Positions 1-7,586 of a stretch of DNA of 18,903 nt are shown here, in pieces (within the stretch, counting starts at the first letter, position 1; each line of letters starts with the position of its first letter). Location: the NCBI GenBank assembly GCA_002390675.1, contig DGPZ01000118.1:154-19056 (forward strand), given 5' to 3'. A program made the position numbers and the translations under genes. Under the pieces are notes generated by a model that did no database searches, had not been told where the DNA came from, and saw only the letters and a list, made by a program, of their open reading frames with translations. This DNA comes from Deltaproteobacteria bacterium UBA4427. GTDB lineage: Bacteria > Myxococcota_A > UBA9160 > UBA4427.

Positions 1-2046
1 ACAACCCACTTCGAACAAACACCGCTGCTCTCTGCCTATTTGATCGCGGTCGCAGTCGGACCCTTCGAATCCGGGCAAACAGCCCAGGTGGGTAAGACAC
101 CGATCCGTGTCTACAGCTTGAAAGGACAGCGACCCCTCGGAAAATTTGCCCTCAAAGCCGCCGCCGAGAGTCTCATCCGACTCGAAAAGTGGTTCGGGAT
201 GCCTCACCCCTACGCGAAGCTCGACCTGGTCGCGCTTCCAGACTTTGCTTTCGGCGCGATGGAGAACGCGGGCGCGGTCTTCTTTCGCGACTCCGTCCTC
301 TTGCTCGATGAAAAGGAATCGAGCCCCGAGGATCGGCTCCGCACAGCCGAAACAATCGCTCACGAATTCGCGCATATGTGGTTCGGAAATCTCGTCACGA
401 TGGCATGGTGGAATGATCTGTGGCTTAACGAATCCTTCGCGACTTGGATGGCCTACGAGATCGTTCACGACTGGAAGCCCGAATGGCGGATCTGGCTCGA
501 ATTTGTGGCGCGACGAGAGAATGCCTTTGAGCTCGATGCGCTCGCGAGCAGCCATCCGATTGCGCCGCAGGTCAAAACCGCCGACGAGGCCAACGAGAAC
601 TTCGACGCGATCACCTACACCAAGGGTGCGTCGGTGCTCCGCATGCTCGAACGTTATGTGGGCGCTAAAGCATTCCGAAAAGGCGTCCGCACCTACATCC
701 GCCGACATCGCAACGCTGCCGCTGCTGCAGAAGACCTTTGGGCGGCGCTCGAAGAAGCCTCTTCGCTCCCGATCGAATCGATCGTGCGTCCATGGACGAC
801 CTCGACGGGCTATCCCGTCGTTCGTGCGAAAAGCACGAAGAATGGGCAAACGCAGCTCACGCAAGAACGCTTCCTCCTTCTCCCGAAAACCTCGAAGCCC
901 GCGGCCCCCAAACAAACTTGGTCCATCCCTTGGATCGGCCGAAGCGGCGCGCTCCAGGCCTCGTCGCGCAGCAAGCCTGCCGAACATCGAAGCGTCCTAG
1001 CGAAACGAAGCCAAACGCTACCGATCCCGACCGGCGACTGGCTCTACGCGAATGCAGATGAAGCGGGCTTCTACCGTGTCGATCATGGGAACTCCGGCAT
1101 TCTCAACTTAATCGAAGCCCTGCCCCGCCTAACGGCATCTGAACGGGTCGGCTGGATCGGGCATCAATGGGCCTTAGTGCGTGCAGGTCAGGCGCCGATC
1201 GAGACCATCCTTCGAATGATTGCGGCCTTCGGCGAAGAATCGGACCCGGACGTGTTGTTCGCTGCCGAGCGAGTTTTGGCCTCAATCTCGCGACGTCTCG
1301 CGCCAGACGTGAATAAGAAAACTACGGAACGTCTCGCCGCCTGGATCACAATGATCTTCGGGCGACAGATCGACGCCGTCGGCTGGCGCGCCGCAAAGAA
1401 CGAGCCCGTGGAACTCACGCGCCAACGTACACGCGCTTTCTCGATCGTCGGGGGGCTGGGCTCCGCTCCGGCAATCTCTGATCACGCAAAGGAGCGTGTC
1501 GAAGCGTTTTTCGCATCGGGGCAGGCTCTCCCCCGCGGCGCGGAAGACGTCATGCTGTCAATCGGTGCGCGCGACGGAGACCCCGGCCTTCAAGCCGCAT
1601 ATCTCGAAGCCACGCGTACCGCTCGGACGCCGCAGGAACGGCGCCGATTTCTATTCGCACTCAGTGGCTTTGAACGAAGCGCCTGCCGGAAACGCACGCT
1701 GCGCGCGACCCTGGATGCGAAACTCGCGCCTGGAGTCGACCGCGCGACGATGCTGATGGGGTTGCTCTCGAGCCCGCGGACGGCAGAGATGAGCTGGGAG
1801 CACTTGCAAACCTCGTGGTCGCGGCTCGAGTCCGAGATGCCGCCCATTCTTCTCGCTCGACTGGCTGGGGAAACCGCGAACGCACTTCCGCTATCGCGCT
1901 GCGGCGAGATTGCTCGCTTCTTCGCCGCCCACCCGCTCGCGGCCGGCGACCGGGCCCTGCGCCAACTTCGAGAGCAGATCGCTCTCTCGAAGAGCCTGCG
2001 GCGCCACGCGGGCCATGATTTGCAGAGATTCCTCGGCGACGACTAA
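1..2046 (+). CDS. M1-family zinc aminopeptidase (5'-truncated by window edge)
   Basis: The reading frame is open from the first base, and the first residues (TTHFEQTPLLSAYLIAVAVG) already match the interior of an M1 peptidase. The true start is therefore upstream, and the in-frame TTG at 40 is not a start. 681 residues are visible against about 850 for the family. Numbering from the window edge, the exopeptidase motif GAMEN is at 85-89. The zinc site HEFAH is at 121-125, and the third zinc ligand E144 in NESF sits at the family HExxH-x18-E spacing. Y206 (in ITYTKGAS) is the expected transition-state tyrosine. The C-terminal half is helical and alanine/arginine-rich, like the ERAP1-type C-terminal domain. 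The family removes N-terminal amino acids from peptides. No signal peptide can be judged because the N-terminus is missing. The radical SAM gene follows 51 bp downstream on the same strand. The family call is very secure; the substrate preference is unknown. Confidence 0.95.
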   Translation, partial: TTHFEQTPLLSAYLIAVAVGPFESGQTAQVGKTPIRVYSLKGQRPLGKFALKAAAESLIRLEKWFGMPHPYAKLDLVALPDFAFGAMENAGAVFFRDSVLLLDEKESSPEDRLRTAETIAHEFAHMWFGNLVTMAWWNDLWLNESFATWMAYEIVHDWKPEWRIWLEFVARRENAFELDALASSHPIAPQVKTADEANENFDAITYTKGASVLRMLERYVGAKAFRKGVRTYIRRHRNAAAAAEDLWAALEEASSLPIESIVRPWTTSTGYPVVRAKSTKNGQTQLTQERFLLLPKTSKPAAPKQTWSIPWIGRSGALQASSRSKPAEHRSVLAKRSQTLPIPTGDWLYANADEAGFYRVDHGNSGILNLIEALPRLTASERVGWIGHQWALVRAGQAPIETILRMIAAFGEESDPDVLFAAERVLASISRRLAPDVNKKTTERLAAWITMIFGRQIDAVGWRAAKNEPVELTRQRTRAFSIVGGLGSAPAISDHAKERVEAFFASGQALPRGAEDVMLSIGARDGDPGLQAAYLEATRTARTPQERRRFLFALSGFERSACRKRTLRATLDAKLAPGVDRATMLMGLLSSPRTAEMSWEHLQTSWSRLESEMPPILLARLAGETANALPLSRCGEIARFFAAHPLAAGDRALRQLREQIALSKSLRRHAGHDLQRFLGDD

Positions 2047-2062
2047 TTCCTGCTCCTAGCGA

Positions 2063-2091
2063 TTGCCCCAATCCTGTTTTCGCCTTATTTT
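2063..2091 (+). promoter_or_regulatory. Candidate sigma70-type promoter for the radical SAM gene
   Basis: TTGCCC at 2063-2068 (4 of 6 matches to TTGACA) and TATTTT at 2086-2091 (4 of 6 to TATAAT) are separated by exactly 17 bases. The predicted transcription start, about 7 bases after the -10, falls on or next to the A of the ATG at 2098. No Shine-Dalgarno precedes that ATG, so a leaderless mRNA would fit. This is a by-eye match to a loose consensus and could be chance. Confidence 0.35.
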
Positions 2092-2097
2092 CGCCTC

Positions 2098-3375
2098 ATG
2101 AAACCTCGATCGTCCACTCCGCCGCCGGCCAAAGCACACCCTAGCCAGGGGGCGTCACGCCGCTCGAGACCGGCCGATGTGCTTCGCGAACGCGTCCCGA
2201 CGGCGCTGCGCCCGGCACGCAAAGGCCGCGGCACACGGGTCAACCCAACTGGGCGATTCGAACGCGCACGGATCGAGCCGGACCTCGATGCCCTCGCCAA
2301 TCTACCGGAGCTTCTCCCGGAGGAGATGCCGCCCGAGATCCCAGGAGAGAATCAGCAGCGCTCGGGCACGGGAGAATTCGGGGACGCCGCCCGCAAGCTC
2401 GACGAAGCCTGGAACCGGAGAACCCAGGCGATTCCGGACCCCTCGAGAACGGCGATCACGACCAACCGCAGCCCTGATATTCCCTTCGATGCGAGTCTCA
2501 ATCCCTACCGCGGATGTGAGCATGGCTGCGCCTACTGTTATGCGCGACCTACGCATGAATACCTCGGCTACTCCGCAGGCCTCGACTTCGAAACGAAAAT
2601 TCTAGTCAAAGACAAGGCGCCCGAGCTGCTTCGCCGCGAGCTATCCGCACCACGATGGAAGCCGCAGGTCGTCGCGCTCTCCGGTGTGACCGATGCCTAT
2701 CAACCTATGGAGCGAAAGCTCGAATTGACGCGGCGATGTATCCAGGTCTTTGCCGAATTCAGAAATCCGATCACGATCATCACAAAGAATGCCCTTGTCA
2801 CTCGAGACATCGACCTCTTCAAGGAACTAAACGAGGTTCAAGCGATCTCGGTCACGCTCAGTATGACGACCCTCGACGCCAGCCTCCAGAGGGCCCTCGA
2901 ACCTCGCGCCTCCGCGCCCCACGAGCGACTGCGCGCGATCGAAAGACTCGCGCAAGCGGGCATTCCGACCTCGGTCAACATTGCCCCGATCATCCCCGGC
3001 CTAACAGATTCAGAGACGCCGGCCCTGCTCAAAGCCGCTGCCGACGCAGGCGCCCAGCACGCGGGACATATAGTCCTCCGCCTCCCCCACGGCGTGCGGG
3101 AACTCTTCGACGATTGGCTTATGACCCATCGCCCCCTACGCCGCGAAAAGGTCCTACATAGACTCGAATCCCTTCGAGGAGGCGAGCGCGATAGTGGGAA
3201 GCTCAACGACCCGCGTTTCGGATCCCGCATGCGTGGCGAGGGCCGATTCGCTGAGCAAATCAGCGGCCTATTCAACCTCATCGCCCGAAGACACGGCTTA
3301 GACCGGCCACTCCCTCCCCTCTCCGCGGAAGCATTCCGGCGTCCAGGCGGCACTCAGCTCGACTTAGGTATCTAA
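2098..3375 (+). CDS. PA0069/SplB-like radical SAM protein
   Basis: A 425-residue radical SAM protein. The cluster motif CEHGCAYC places the 4Fe-4S ligands at C140, C144 and C147, which would bind S-adenosylmethionine for radical generation. Just before it is the subgroup signature SPDIPFDASLNPYRG. It continues with LDFETKILVK, VTDAYQPMER and ITIITKNALVTRD, typical of the PA0069 group distantly related to spore photoproduct lyase. The substrate of this group is not known to me. The conserved family start (KGRGTRVNPTGRFE) begins near residue 42, so there is a basic, proline-rich extension of about 40 residues ahead of it. An in-frame GTG at 2179 would trim 27 of these. I keep ATG 2098 because a plausible promoter ends just before it, but no ribosome-binding site supports it. 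The gene converges on the dioxygenase gene with a 41-bp gap. Confidence 0.9.
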   Translation: MKPRSSTPPPAKAHPSQGASRRSRPADVLRERVPTALRPARKGRGTRVNPTGRFERARIEPDLDALANLPELLPEEMPPEIPGENQQRSGTGEFGDAARKLDEAWNRRTQAIPDPSRTAITTNRSPDIPFDASLNPYRGCEHGCAYCYARPTHEYLGYSAGLDFETKILVKDKAPELLRRELSAPRWKPQVVALSGVTDAYQPMERKLELTRRCIQVFAEFRNPITIITKNALVTRDIDLFKELNEVQAISVTLSMTTLDASLQRALEPRASAPHERLRAIERLAQAGIPTSVNIAPIIPGLTDSETPALLKAAADAGAQHAGHIVLRLPHGVRELFDDWLMTHRPLRREKVLHRLESLRGGERDSGKLNDPRFGSRMRGEGRFAEQISGLFNLIARRHGLDRPLPPLSAEAFRRPGGTQLDLGI

Positions 3376-3416
3376 ACGGGGAGCTCAGAAGGAGCCGAGA
3401 GGTGCCATGCGCTTCG

Positions 3417-4436
3417 TTAGTTCACCTGCATCCGGCTTGCACTGCGTTTGTCGTTCCAATGAGATCCGGCTGCATTTGCGAAGTGCGGCGGACGATCCTC
3501 GAGCACGCTTGTCTCGAGCCAAAGTCGCTTGAGATGCCTCACGCGTCCGGCTTCCTTCTGATCTGTATACGCGGTGCGGCCGTGCATCACGTGATAATTG
3601 TTGATGAACTGAATATCGCCCGGGCGCAGTTCCATATGCATGTGATAGGCGGGGTCCTCAGTCAGCTCGACGAGCCGCTTGAGCGCCTGCTTGGCCGTAT
3701 CACTCAGGCGCGGAGCGTCCTCGTGGCGCTGGCTAGCCACTATGTACGGCGGGATGCATCGTACGAACAAGCGACCGCTCCACTCGGTGAAGACGGGAAT
3801 CATGTAGAAGGGTTGGCCGCCCTTCGCCTGTTCTCCTCGGTAGTCATTAGGCATCGGCTCGTAGAGTACTGCCGCAAGTTCCGGGGATTCTTCGACTAAC
3901 GTGTTGTGGATGGAGACGGAATTGGCCACAGCAGAAAGCCCTCCCTCGATCCCGTTTTCAAGACACATCAAGCCGACGAGGTCCGAGCCATCACAATGAA
4001 AGGGGAGCGGCGCGCCCCCAATCTCGTTCCCGCGTACCGTCGGATCGTTCGGGTCCTTGGCTTGATCCGTCACGTCGCCAAGGACATGCCCGTACTTATT
4101 CTGCGGCCACGGTTGCCCTAGATGCGCCCCAATGCCCCAGTAGATCATCTCCATTTCGGGCTGCGAGTAGCGATTCCGGTCAAGCCCGCGCAGGCGGACG
4201 AAACCGCGCCCCTCAATCAATTCCCGTTCGACCCCCGCCAGCCGCGTCGACAATCCGGGCAGCGGAAAATCTTCGCGCCCGATCTCGAGAACGTCTTCAG
4301 ACTTCTCCATGGCAACACGCAGTGCGCCGTCGATCTCTTCAAGCTCAGCCCCTTCAAACGTCTCCGTAAAGGCCGACTCGTCGGACACTTCCTCCGAGTG
4401 CCAAGCGCATTGCGGTTCGAGGATTTTCGGGGTCAT
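3417..4436 (-). CDS. TauD/TfdA-family Fe(II)/2-oxoglutarate-dependent dioxygenase
   Basis: A 339-residue protein of the clavaminate synthase-like fold. The metal pair is H147-x-D149 in PFHCDGSD. The distal histidine is H285 in VMHGRTAY. The arginine segment for the 2-oxoglutarate carboxylate is R300 to R304 (RHLKRLW). Family members couple decarboxylation of 2-oxoglutarate with hydroxylation or cleavage of a small substrate such as taurine, phenoxyacetates, carnitine precursors or siderophore amino acids. The substrate cannot be read from the sequence. The protein is longer than TauD itself (about 280 residues), with an acidic N-terminal 60 residues. The ATG start is supported by AGGAG at 4445-4449, 8 bases upstream. 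The gene stands alone on the minus strand, divergent from the COG3044 ATPase, and is not linked to a transporter that would suggest a substrate. Confidence 0.88.
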   Translation of the reverse strand: MTPKILEPQCAWHSEEVSDESAFTETFEGAELEEIDGALRVAMEKSEDVLEIGREDFPLPGLSTRLAGVERELIEGRGFVRLRGLDRNRYSQPEMEMIYWGIGAHLGQPWPQNKYGHVLGDVTDQAKDPNDPTVRGNEIGGAPLPFHCDGSDLVGLMCLENGIEGGLSAVANSVSIHNTLVEESPELAAVLYEPMPNDYRGEQAKGGQPFYMIPVFTEWSGRLFVRCIPPYIVASQRHEDAPRLSDTAKQALKRLVELTEDPAYHMHMELRPGDIQFINNYHVMHGRTAYTDQKEAGRVRHLKRLWLETSVLEDRPPHFANAAGSHWNDKRSASRMQVN

Positions 4437-4653
4437 GGATCAATCTCCTGTTGGAGCAATGAGCGACGAGCGTCCACTACGTCGACCTCGAAGTTACCGC
4501 GCTTTTCCCGCTCCCGTGGATTCCGGATCGGCTCGCCCCTGGGCGGACGGGGTCCGAATTTGATAGCACCCGCACATCGGGCCCGGAGCGACTCAGCGTT
4601 CTAGACTCGGGGACCTCGACACCCCCTCGCTCCCCGGAGAAACGCCCACGCCT
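4437..4653. promoter_or_regulatory. 217-bp divergent upstream region (dioxygenase / COG3044 ATPase)
   Basis: This shared 5' region must carry the promoters of both divergent genes unless they are read from further away. On the minus side it holds a good Shine-Dalgarno (AGGAG, 4445-4449). On the plus side the only ribosome-binding candidate is GGAG at 4636-4639, 14 bases before the ATG, which is long. I found no convincing -35/-10 pair and no operator palindrome that stands out from the GC-rich background. Confidence 0.5.
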
Positions 4654-4671
4654 ATGCCCACGCCTACGCCC
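4644..4671 (+). repeat. 12-bp tandem repeat across the ATPase start codon
   Basis: The unit GCCCACGCCTAY occurs at 4644-4655 and 4656-4667, with four bases of a third copy. The ATG lies at the junction of the first and second units; the corresponding triplet after the second unit is ACG. The in-gene part encodes the PTPTP run at residues 2-6. Gain or loss of a unit would keep the frame because 12 is a multiple of three. Confidence 0.8.
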
Positions 4672-6444
4672 GATTCCGCACAGCTCGCCGCGACACTCGA
4701 GCGACTCGATGGACGCGGATACAAGGCCTACCGGGACATCGAAGGCGAATGGACCTTCTCCGAGTTCACGCTCTTCATCGACCGGGTCCAAGCCGACCCC
4801 TTCGCCGACCCCTCTAAGCTCCGAATTCGCGTACCACTCGAAGTCGCCGCCCTCCCCGCCCGCGCCCTCGGCAATCGCACCCGCCAAGTCGCCGCAGCCG
4901 CCTGGCTCGCACGCGCGTTTCGAAGATCGATCCGAGAGGTCGGACCTCGGCGAGCCGGGACCGGCAAAGGCGGACTCGTCTCGATCGATGCAGGCGGGGC
5001 CGAAGTGCTCGAACGAACCGCAGTGGTATTCGGAGAGCATTGGGTCGAAGCGCGCATCGAGGTAGGACTCCCCGCGGCTGGCCGCCGAGCGTTAGGTGGA
5101 GAAGCCGCTTCACTCCTCACCCATGACCTCCGCGAAATAGCGACCCGCGCATGGATCGACCGAAGAGACGAAGACGATCGAAGCCTGCTTGAATTTGTGG
5201 ACTGCGTTGAAAATCAGGAAAGTATCCGCCGCCAACTGCGAGAGCGCGGACTCATCGCTTTCGTAGGCGATGGAGCGATTCTCCCGCGCGAGAGCGGTGC
5301 GAGTGAGCGGCCCATGTTGGCTCGTGACGCCGTGCCCTTTAGTTCTCCGCAAGCGTTCGGCGTCGAGTTTCAGGTACCTCATGCCGACGCCGGTGCCAAA
5401 GGCCAGGTGTGGCGCGGCATGGGTATCCCCCGCGGCATCGTCTTGATGGTCGGAGGCGGCTATCACGGAAAAACCACGGTGCTTCGCGCGATCGAACGCG
5501 CCGTGGTCGCGCATGGGCCGGGAGACGGGCGCGAGACCGTCGTCGCAGACCCCGGACTGGTCAAAATTCGCGCGGAGGACGGCAGGGCCGTCACAGGCGT
5601 CGACATCCAAAACTTCATCGACCGATTACCCCCTGCGCCGGGCCGAAAAACCGCCAAATCAACACGACACTTTTCTACGTCAGATGCCAGTGGCAGCACT
5701 AGCCAAGCCGCGAACATCGCGGAAGCGATCGAAATCGGAGCATCGGGTCTGCTTCTCGACGAAGATACCTGCGCCACGAACTTCATGGTACGCGACGCTC
5801 GCATGCAAGCGCTGGTTCATCCGCGCGATGAACCCATCACGCCCTTCGTCGATCGCGTGCGTGCGCTTTACGACGACCTCGGTGTATCTAGCTTAATTGT
5901 TATGGGCGGCTCCGGGGACTACTTCGATGTCGCAGATGCCGTCATCGAAATGAAGGCCTATCAAGCCCTAGACGTCACGGCGCGAGCGCAGGCGATCGCC
6001 AAAAAAGACGGATACAAAACGCCTCGCCCCGCACCCATGACGCCGCTTCGCCGACCCGACCCGCGAATTCCATTGCGGGCGGGTTTCGATGCGCGCCGCG
6101 GGCGAAGGGAAGTCAAAATTTCGAGTCGCGACAACGAAGAGATCGTCTACGGCACGACCAAGATCGATTTGCGCGCCGTGGAGCAACTCTTCGACCCGAG
6201 CCAAACGCGCGCGATCGCTAGCGCGCTGCATGTTATGGCCATAGATGGGATCGACGAGATTCGCTCGCTCGATAGTGTTCTGGATGAAATCGAGCATCTA
6301 TTTGATCAAGAAGGGCTCGACGGACTCGACCCGTTACGTAGAAAGGGCCGTCACCCGGGCGCCCTCGCTCGCCCGCGACGATTCGAAATCGCCGCCGCGC
6401 TCAACCGAATGCGCACTCTGCAGATCGCGGACGCGAAGGCCTAA
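4654..6444 (+). CDS. Predicted ATPase of the ABC class (COG3044 / ABC_ATPase family)
   Basis: A 596-residue protein. The Walker A is GGGYHGKTT (267-275), the glycine-rich form with Y-H ahead of G-K that marks this family. An ABC signature-like stretch, ASGSTSQA, lies near 345-352. The Walker B, LLLDEDTCATNFM, is at 366-378. Next come VMGGSGDYFDVADAVIEM (416-433) and a C-terminal helical region. The N-terminal 230 residues (GRGYKAYRDIEG, FTLFIDRVQADPFA) are the family's own domain, not a membrane or substrate-binding module, and I see no transmembrane segment. A soluble ATPase is therefore expected. The biological role of COG3044 proteins is not established to my knowledge. The start ATG lies inside a 12-bp repeat and has only a weak, distant ribosome-binding site. 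No earlier in-frame ATG or GTG start was found close by. The gene ends 45 bp from the convergent dehydrogenase. Confidence 0.92.
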   Translation: MPTPTPDSAQLAATLERLDGRGYKAYRDIEGEWTFSEFTLFIDRVQADPFADPSKLRIRVPLEVAALPARALGNRTRQVAAAAWLARAFRRSIREVGPRRAGTGKGGLVSIDAGGAEVLERTAVVFGEHWVEARIEVGLPAAGRRALGGEAASLLTHDLREIATRAWIDRRDEDDRSLLEFVDCVENQESIRRQLRERGLIAFVGDGAILPRESGASERPMLARDAVPFSSPQAFGVEFQVPHADAGAKGQVWRGMGIPRGIVLMVGGGYHGKTTVLRAIERAVVAHGPGDGRETVVADPGLVKIRAEDGRAVTGVDIQNFIDRLPPAPGRKTAKSTRHFSTSDASGSTSQAANIAEAIEIGASGLLLDEDTCATNFMVRDARMQALVHPRDEPITPFVDRVRALYDDLGVSSLIVMGGSGDYFDVADAVIEMKAYQALDVTARAQAIAKKDGYKTPRPAPMTPLRRPDPRIPLRAGFDARRGRREVKISSRDNEEIVYGTTKIDLRAVEQLFDPSQTRAIASALHVMAIDGIDEIRSLDSVLDEIEHLFDQEGLDGLDPLRRKGRHPGALARPRRFEIAAALNRMRTLQIADAKA

Positions 6445-6480
6445 GCCTCCGCGTCCGCCCGAACGATTTGCAGGCGCGGG

Positions 6481-6502
6481 CGCGGGCGACTACCAGCCCG
6501 CG
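6481..6502. terminator. GC hairpin in the convergent gap, covering a stop codon
   Basis: CGCGGGC (6481-6487) and GCCCGCG (6496-6502) form a perfect 7-bp stem with an 8-base loop. The loop contains the TAG of the 360-aa dehydrogenase (6490-6492 on the minus strand). It lies between two convergent genes, where a bidirectional terminator is useful. There is no T-run on either side, so a classical intrinsic terminator is not shown. Confidence 0.4.
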
Positions 6503-7572
6503 AGTTCTGCGGCGCGATCTTTATGAACGCGAGGCGTGCCCAAGAAGACCCGGTCGAACATGGCCCGCTTGAACCAAATCTGGGTGTCGCCTTCCCAGGT
6601 ATATCCGATCCCCCCGTGGGCTTCGGTCGCATCTCGGGCAACCTGCATGTAGCGATCACAGATATGACTCTTCGCAATCGCGGCCATGCGCACGGCTTGG
6701 TCCGCATCATGATCGAGTGCATGCGCCGCATACCAATAGAGGCCGCGGGACGGTTCGACGGCGATCGCCATGTCTGCGAGCTGATGCTTTAGCCCCTGAA
6801 AATGCCCGATCGTCACGCCGAACTGCTCTCGGTTCTTCGCGTATTCGACACTCATATCGACGAGCTTCCGCGCGCCGCCGAAGGCGTCGGCCGCAAGCAG
6901 CACGAGGCCAAGATCACGAACACGCGCCGCCGCGGCTTCGTTGCTATTCGCGAGCACTTCGACGGGCGTCTTGTCGAAGGTAACCCGGGCGATGCGTCGG
7001 GTCCGATCCGCGCCTTCAACGCGTTGGAGCTCGATGCCCGAGGCATTCCGATCGACGACGCCGAACTTGCCACCCGCGAGGCCGACCACGAAACAGTCCG
7101 CCTGCTCGCCGAATTCGACGATTTCCTTGGTCCCAGAAATTGAGCCCGAAGAACCGTCGAGGCTCCATTGTTCCGGCAACCAAACTCCACCGTCCTCGGC
7201 GAGCGCGACCGTCGCAAGCTGATCGCCTGACGCGAGGCCGGGCAAGAGTCGCGCCATCTGGTCCTCGCTACCCGCAACACGAATCGCTTCGGTCGCAAGC
7301 ACATGGCCAAGGAAAGGTACCGGCGCCGCCAGTGCGCCTAGCGTCTCCGCCACTACGGCCAAATCGAGGGCTTCAAGTTCGCTGCCCCCGTATTCACCTG
7401 GAAGATGAATACCGGCAAGGCCAAGCTCTGAGAGGCCCTTCCAAAGCACCGGGTCGTAGCCAGACTCGTCGTCAAAAAGTTCACGCAAACGAGACATGGG
7501 GCACTCGTTTTCGATGAACTGGGTCACGGTCTCCTGAAGGAGAAGCTGCTCTTCGGATAGATCGAAATCCAT
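6490..7572 (-). CDS. Acyl-CoA dehydrogenase, small subunit type (lacks catalytic Glu)
   Basis: A 360-residue acyl-CoA dehydrogenase. It begins MDFDLSEEQLLLQETV, typical of the N-terminal helical domain. The FAD/dimer motif N-R-E-Q-F-G is at 247-252, followed by HFQGLKHQLADMA. The C-terminal HGGIGYTWEGD is at 319-329. At the helix-G position where acyl-CoA dehydrogenases of this type carry the base glutamate, it reads LGLVLLAADAF (221-231) with no acid. It therefore looks like the non-catalytic or FAD-contributing half of a heteromer with its neighbour (compare mycobacterial FadE27/FadE28-type subunits). The start is set by AGGAG at 7581-7585, 8 bases upstream. That site overlaps the TAG of the upstream gene, so translation is probably coupled and subunit ratios held together. 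The alternative is a free homomer with an unusual active site. Confidence 0.93.
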   Translation of the reverse strand: MDFDLSEEQLLLQETVTQFIENECPMSRLRELFDDESGYDPVLWKGLSELGLAGIHLPGEYGGSELEALDLAVVAETLGALAAPVPFLGHVLATEAIRVAGSEDQMARLLPGLASGDQLATVALAEDGGVWLPEQWSLDGSSGSISGTKEIVEFGEQADCFVVGLAGGKFGVVDRNASGIELQRVEGADRTRRIARVTFDKTPVEVLANSNEAAAARVRDLGLVLLAADAFGGARKLVDMSVEYAKNREQFGVTIGHFQGLKHQLADMAIAVEPSRGLYWYAAHALDHDADQAVRMAAIAKSHICDRYMQVARDATEAHGGIGYTWEGDTQIWFKRAMFDRVFLGTPRVHKDRAAELAGW

Positions 7573-7580
7573 GGCTTGAT

Positions 7581-7586
7581 CTCCTA
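7581..7586 (-). promoter_or_regulatory. Shine-Dalgarno overlapping the upstream stop codon
   Basis: On the minus strand the TAG ending the 401-aa dehydrogenase (7584-7586) shares bases with the AGGAG (7581-7585) of the 360-aa dehydrogenase. The intergenic gap is only 11 bases. This is direct evidence for one transcript and suggests translational coupling. Confidence 0.85.

Noticed and set aside
40..42. TTG as start of the aminopeptidase
   Set aside because: The frame is open to the window edge and the upstream residues already align with the interior of M1 enzymes.
4122..4604. 160-aa plus-strand frame opposite the dioxygenase and the divergent gap
   Set aside because: Antisense to the dioxygenase for most of its length; no motif or ribosome-binding site.
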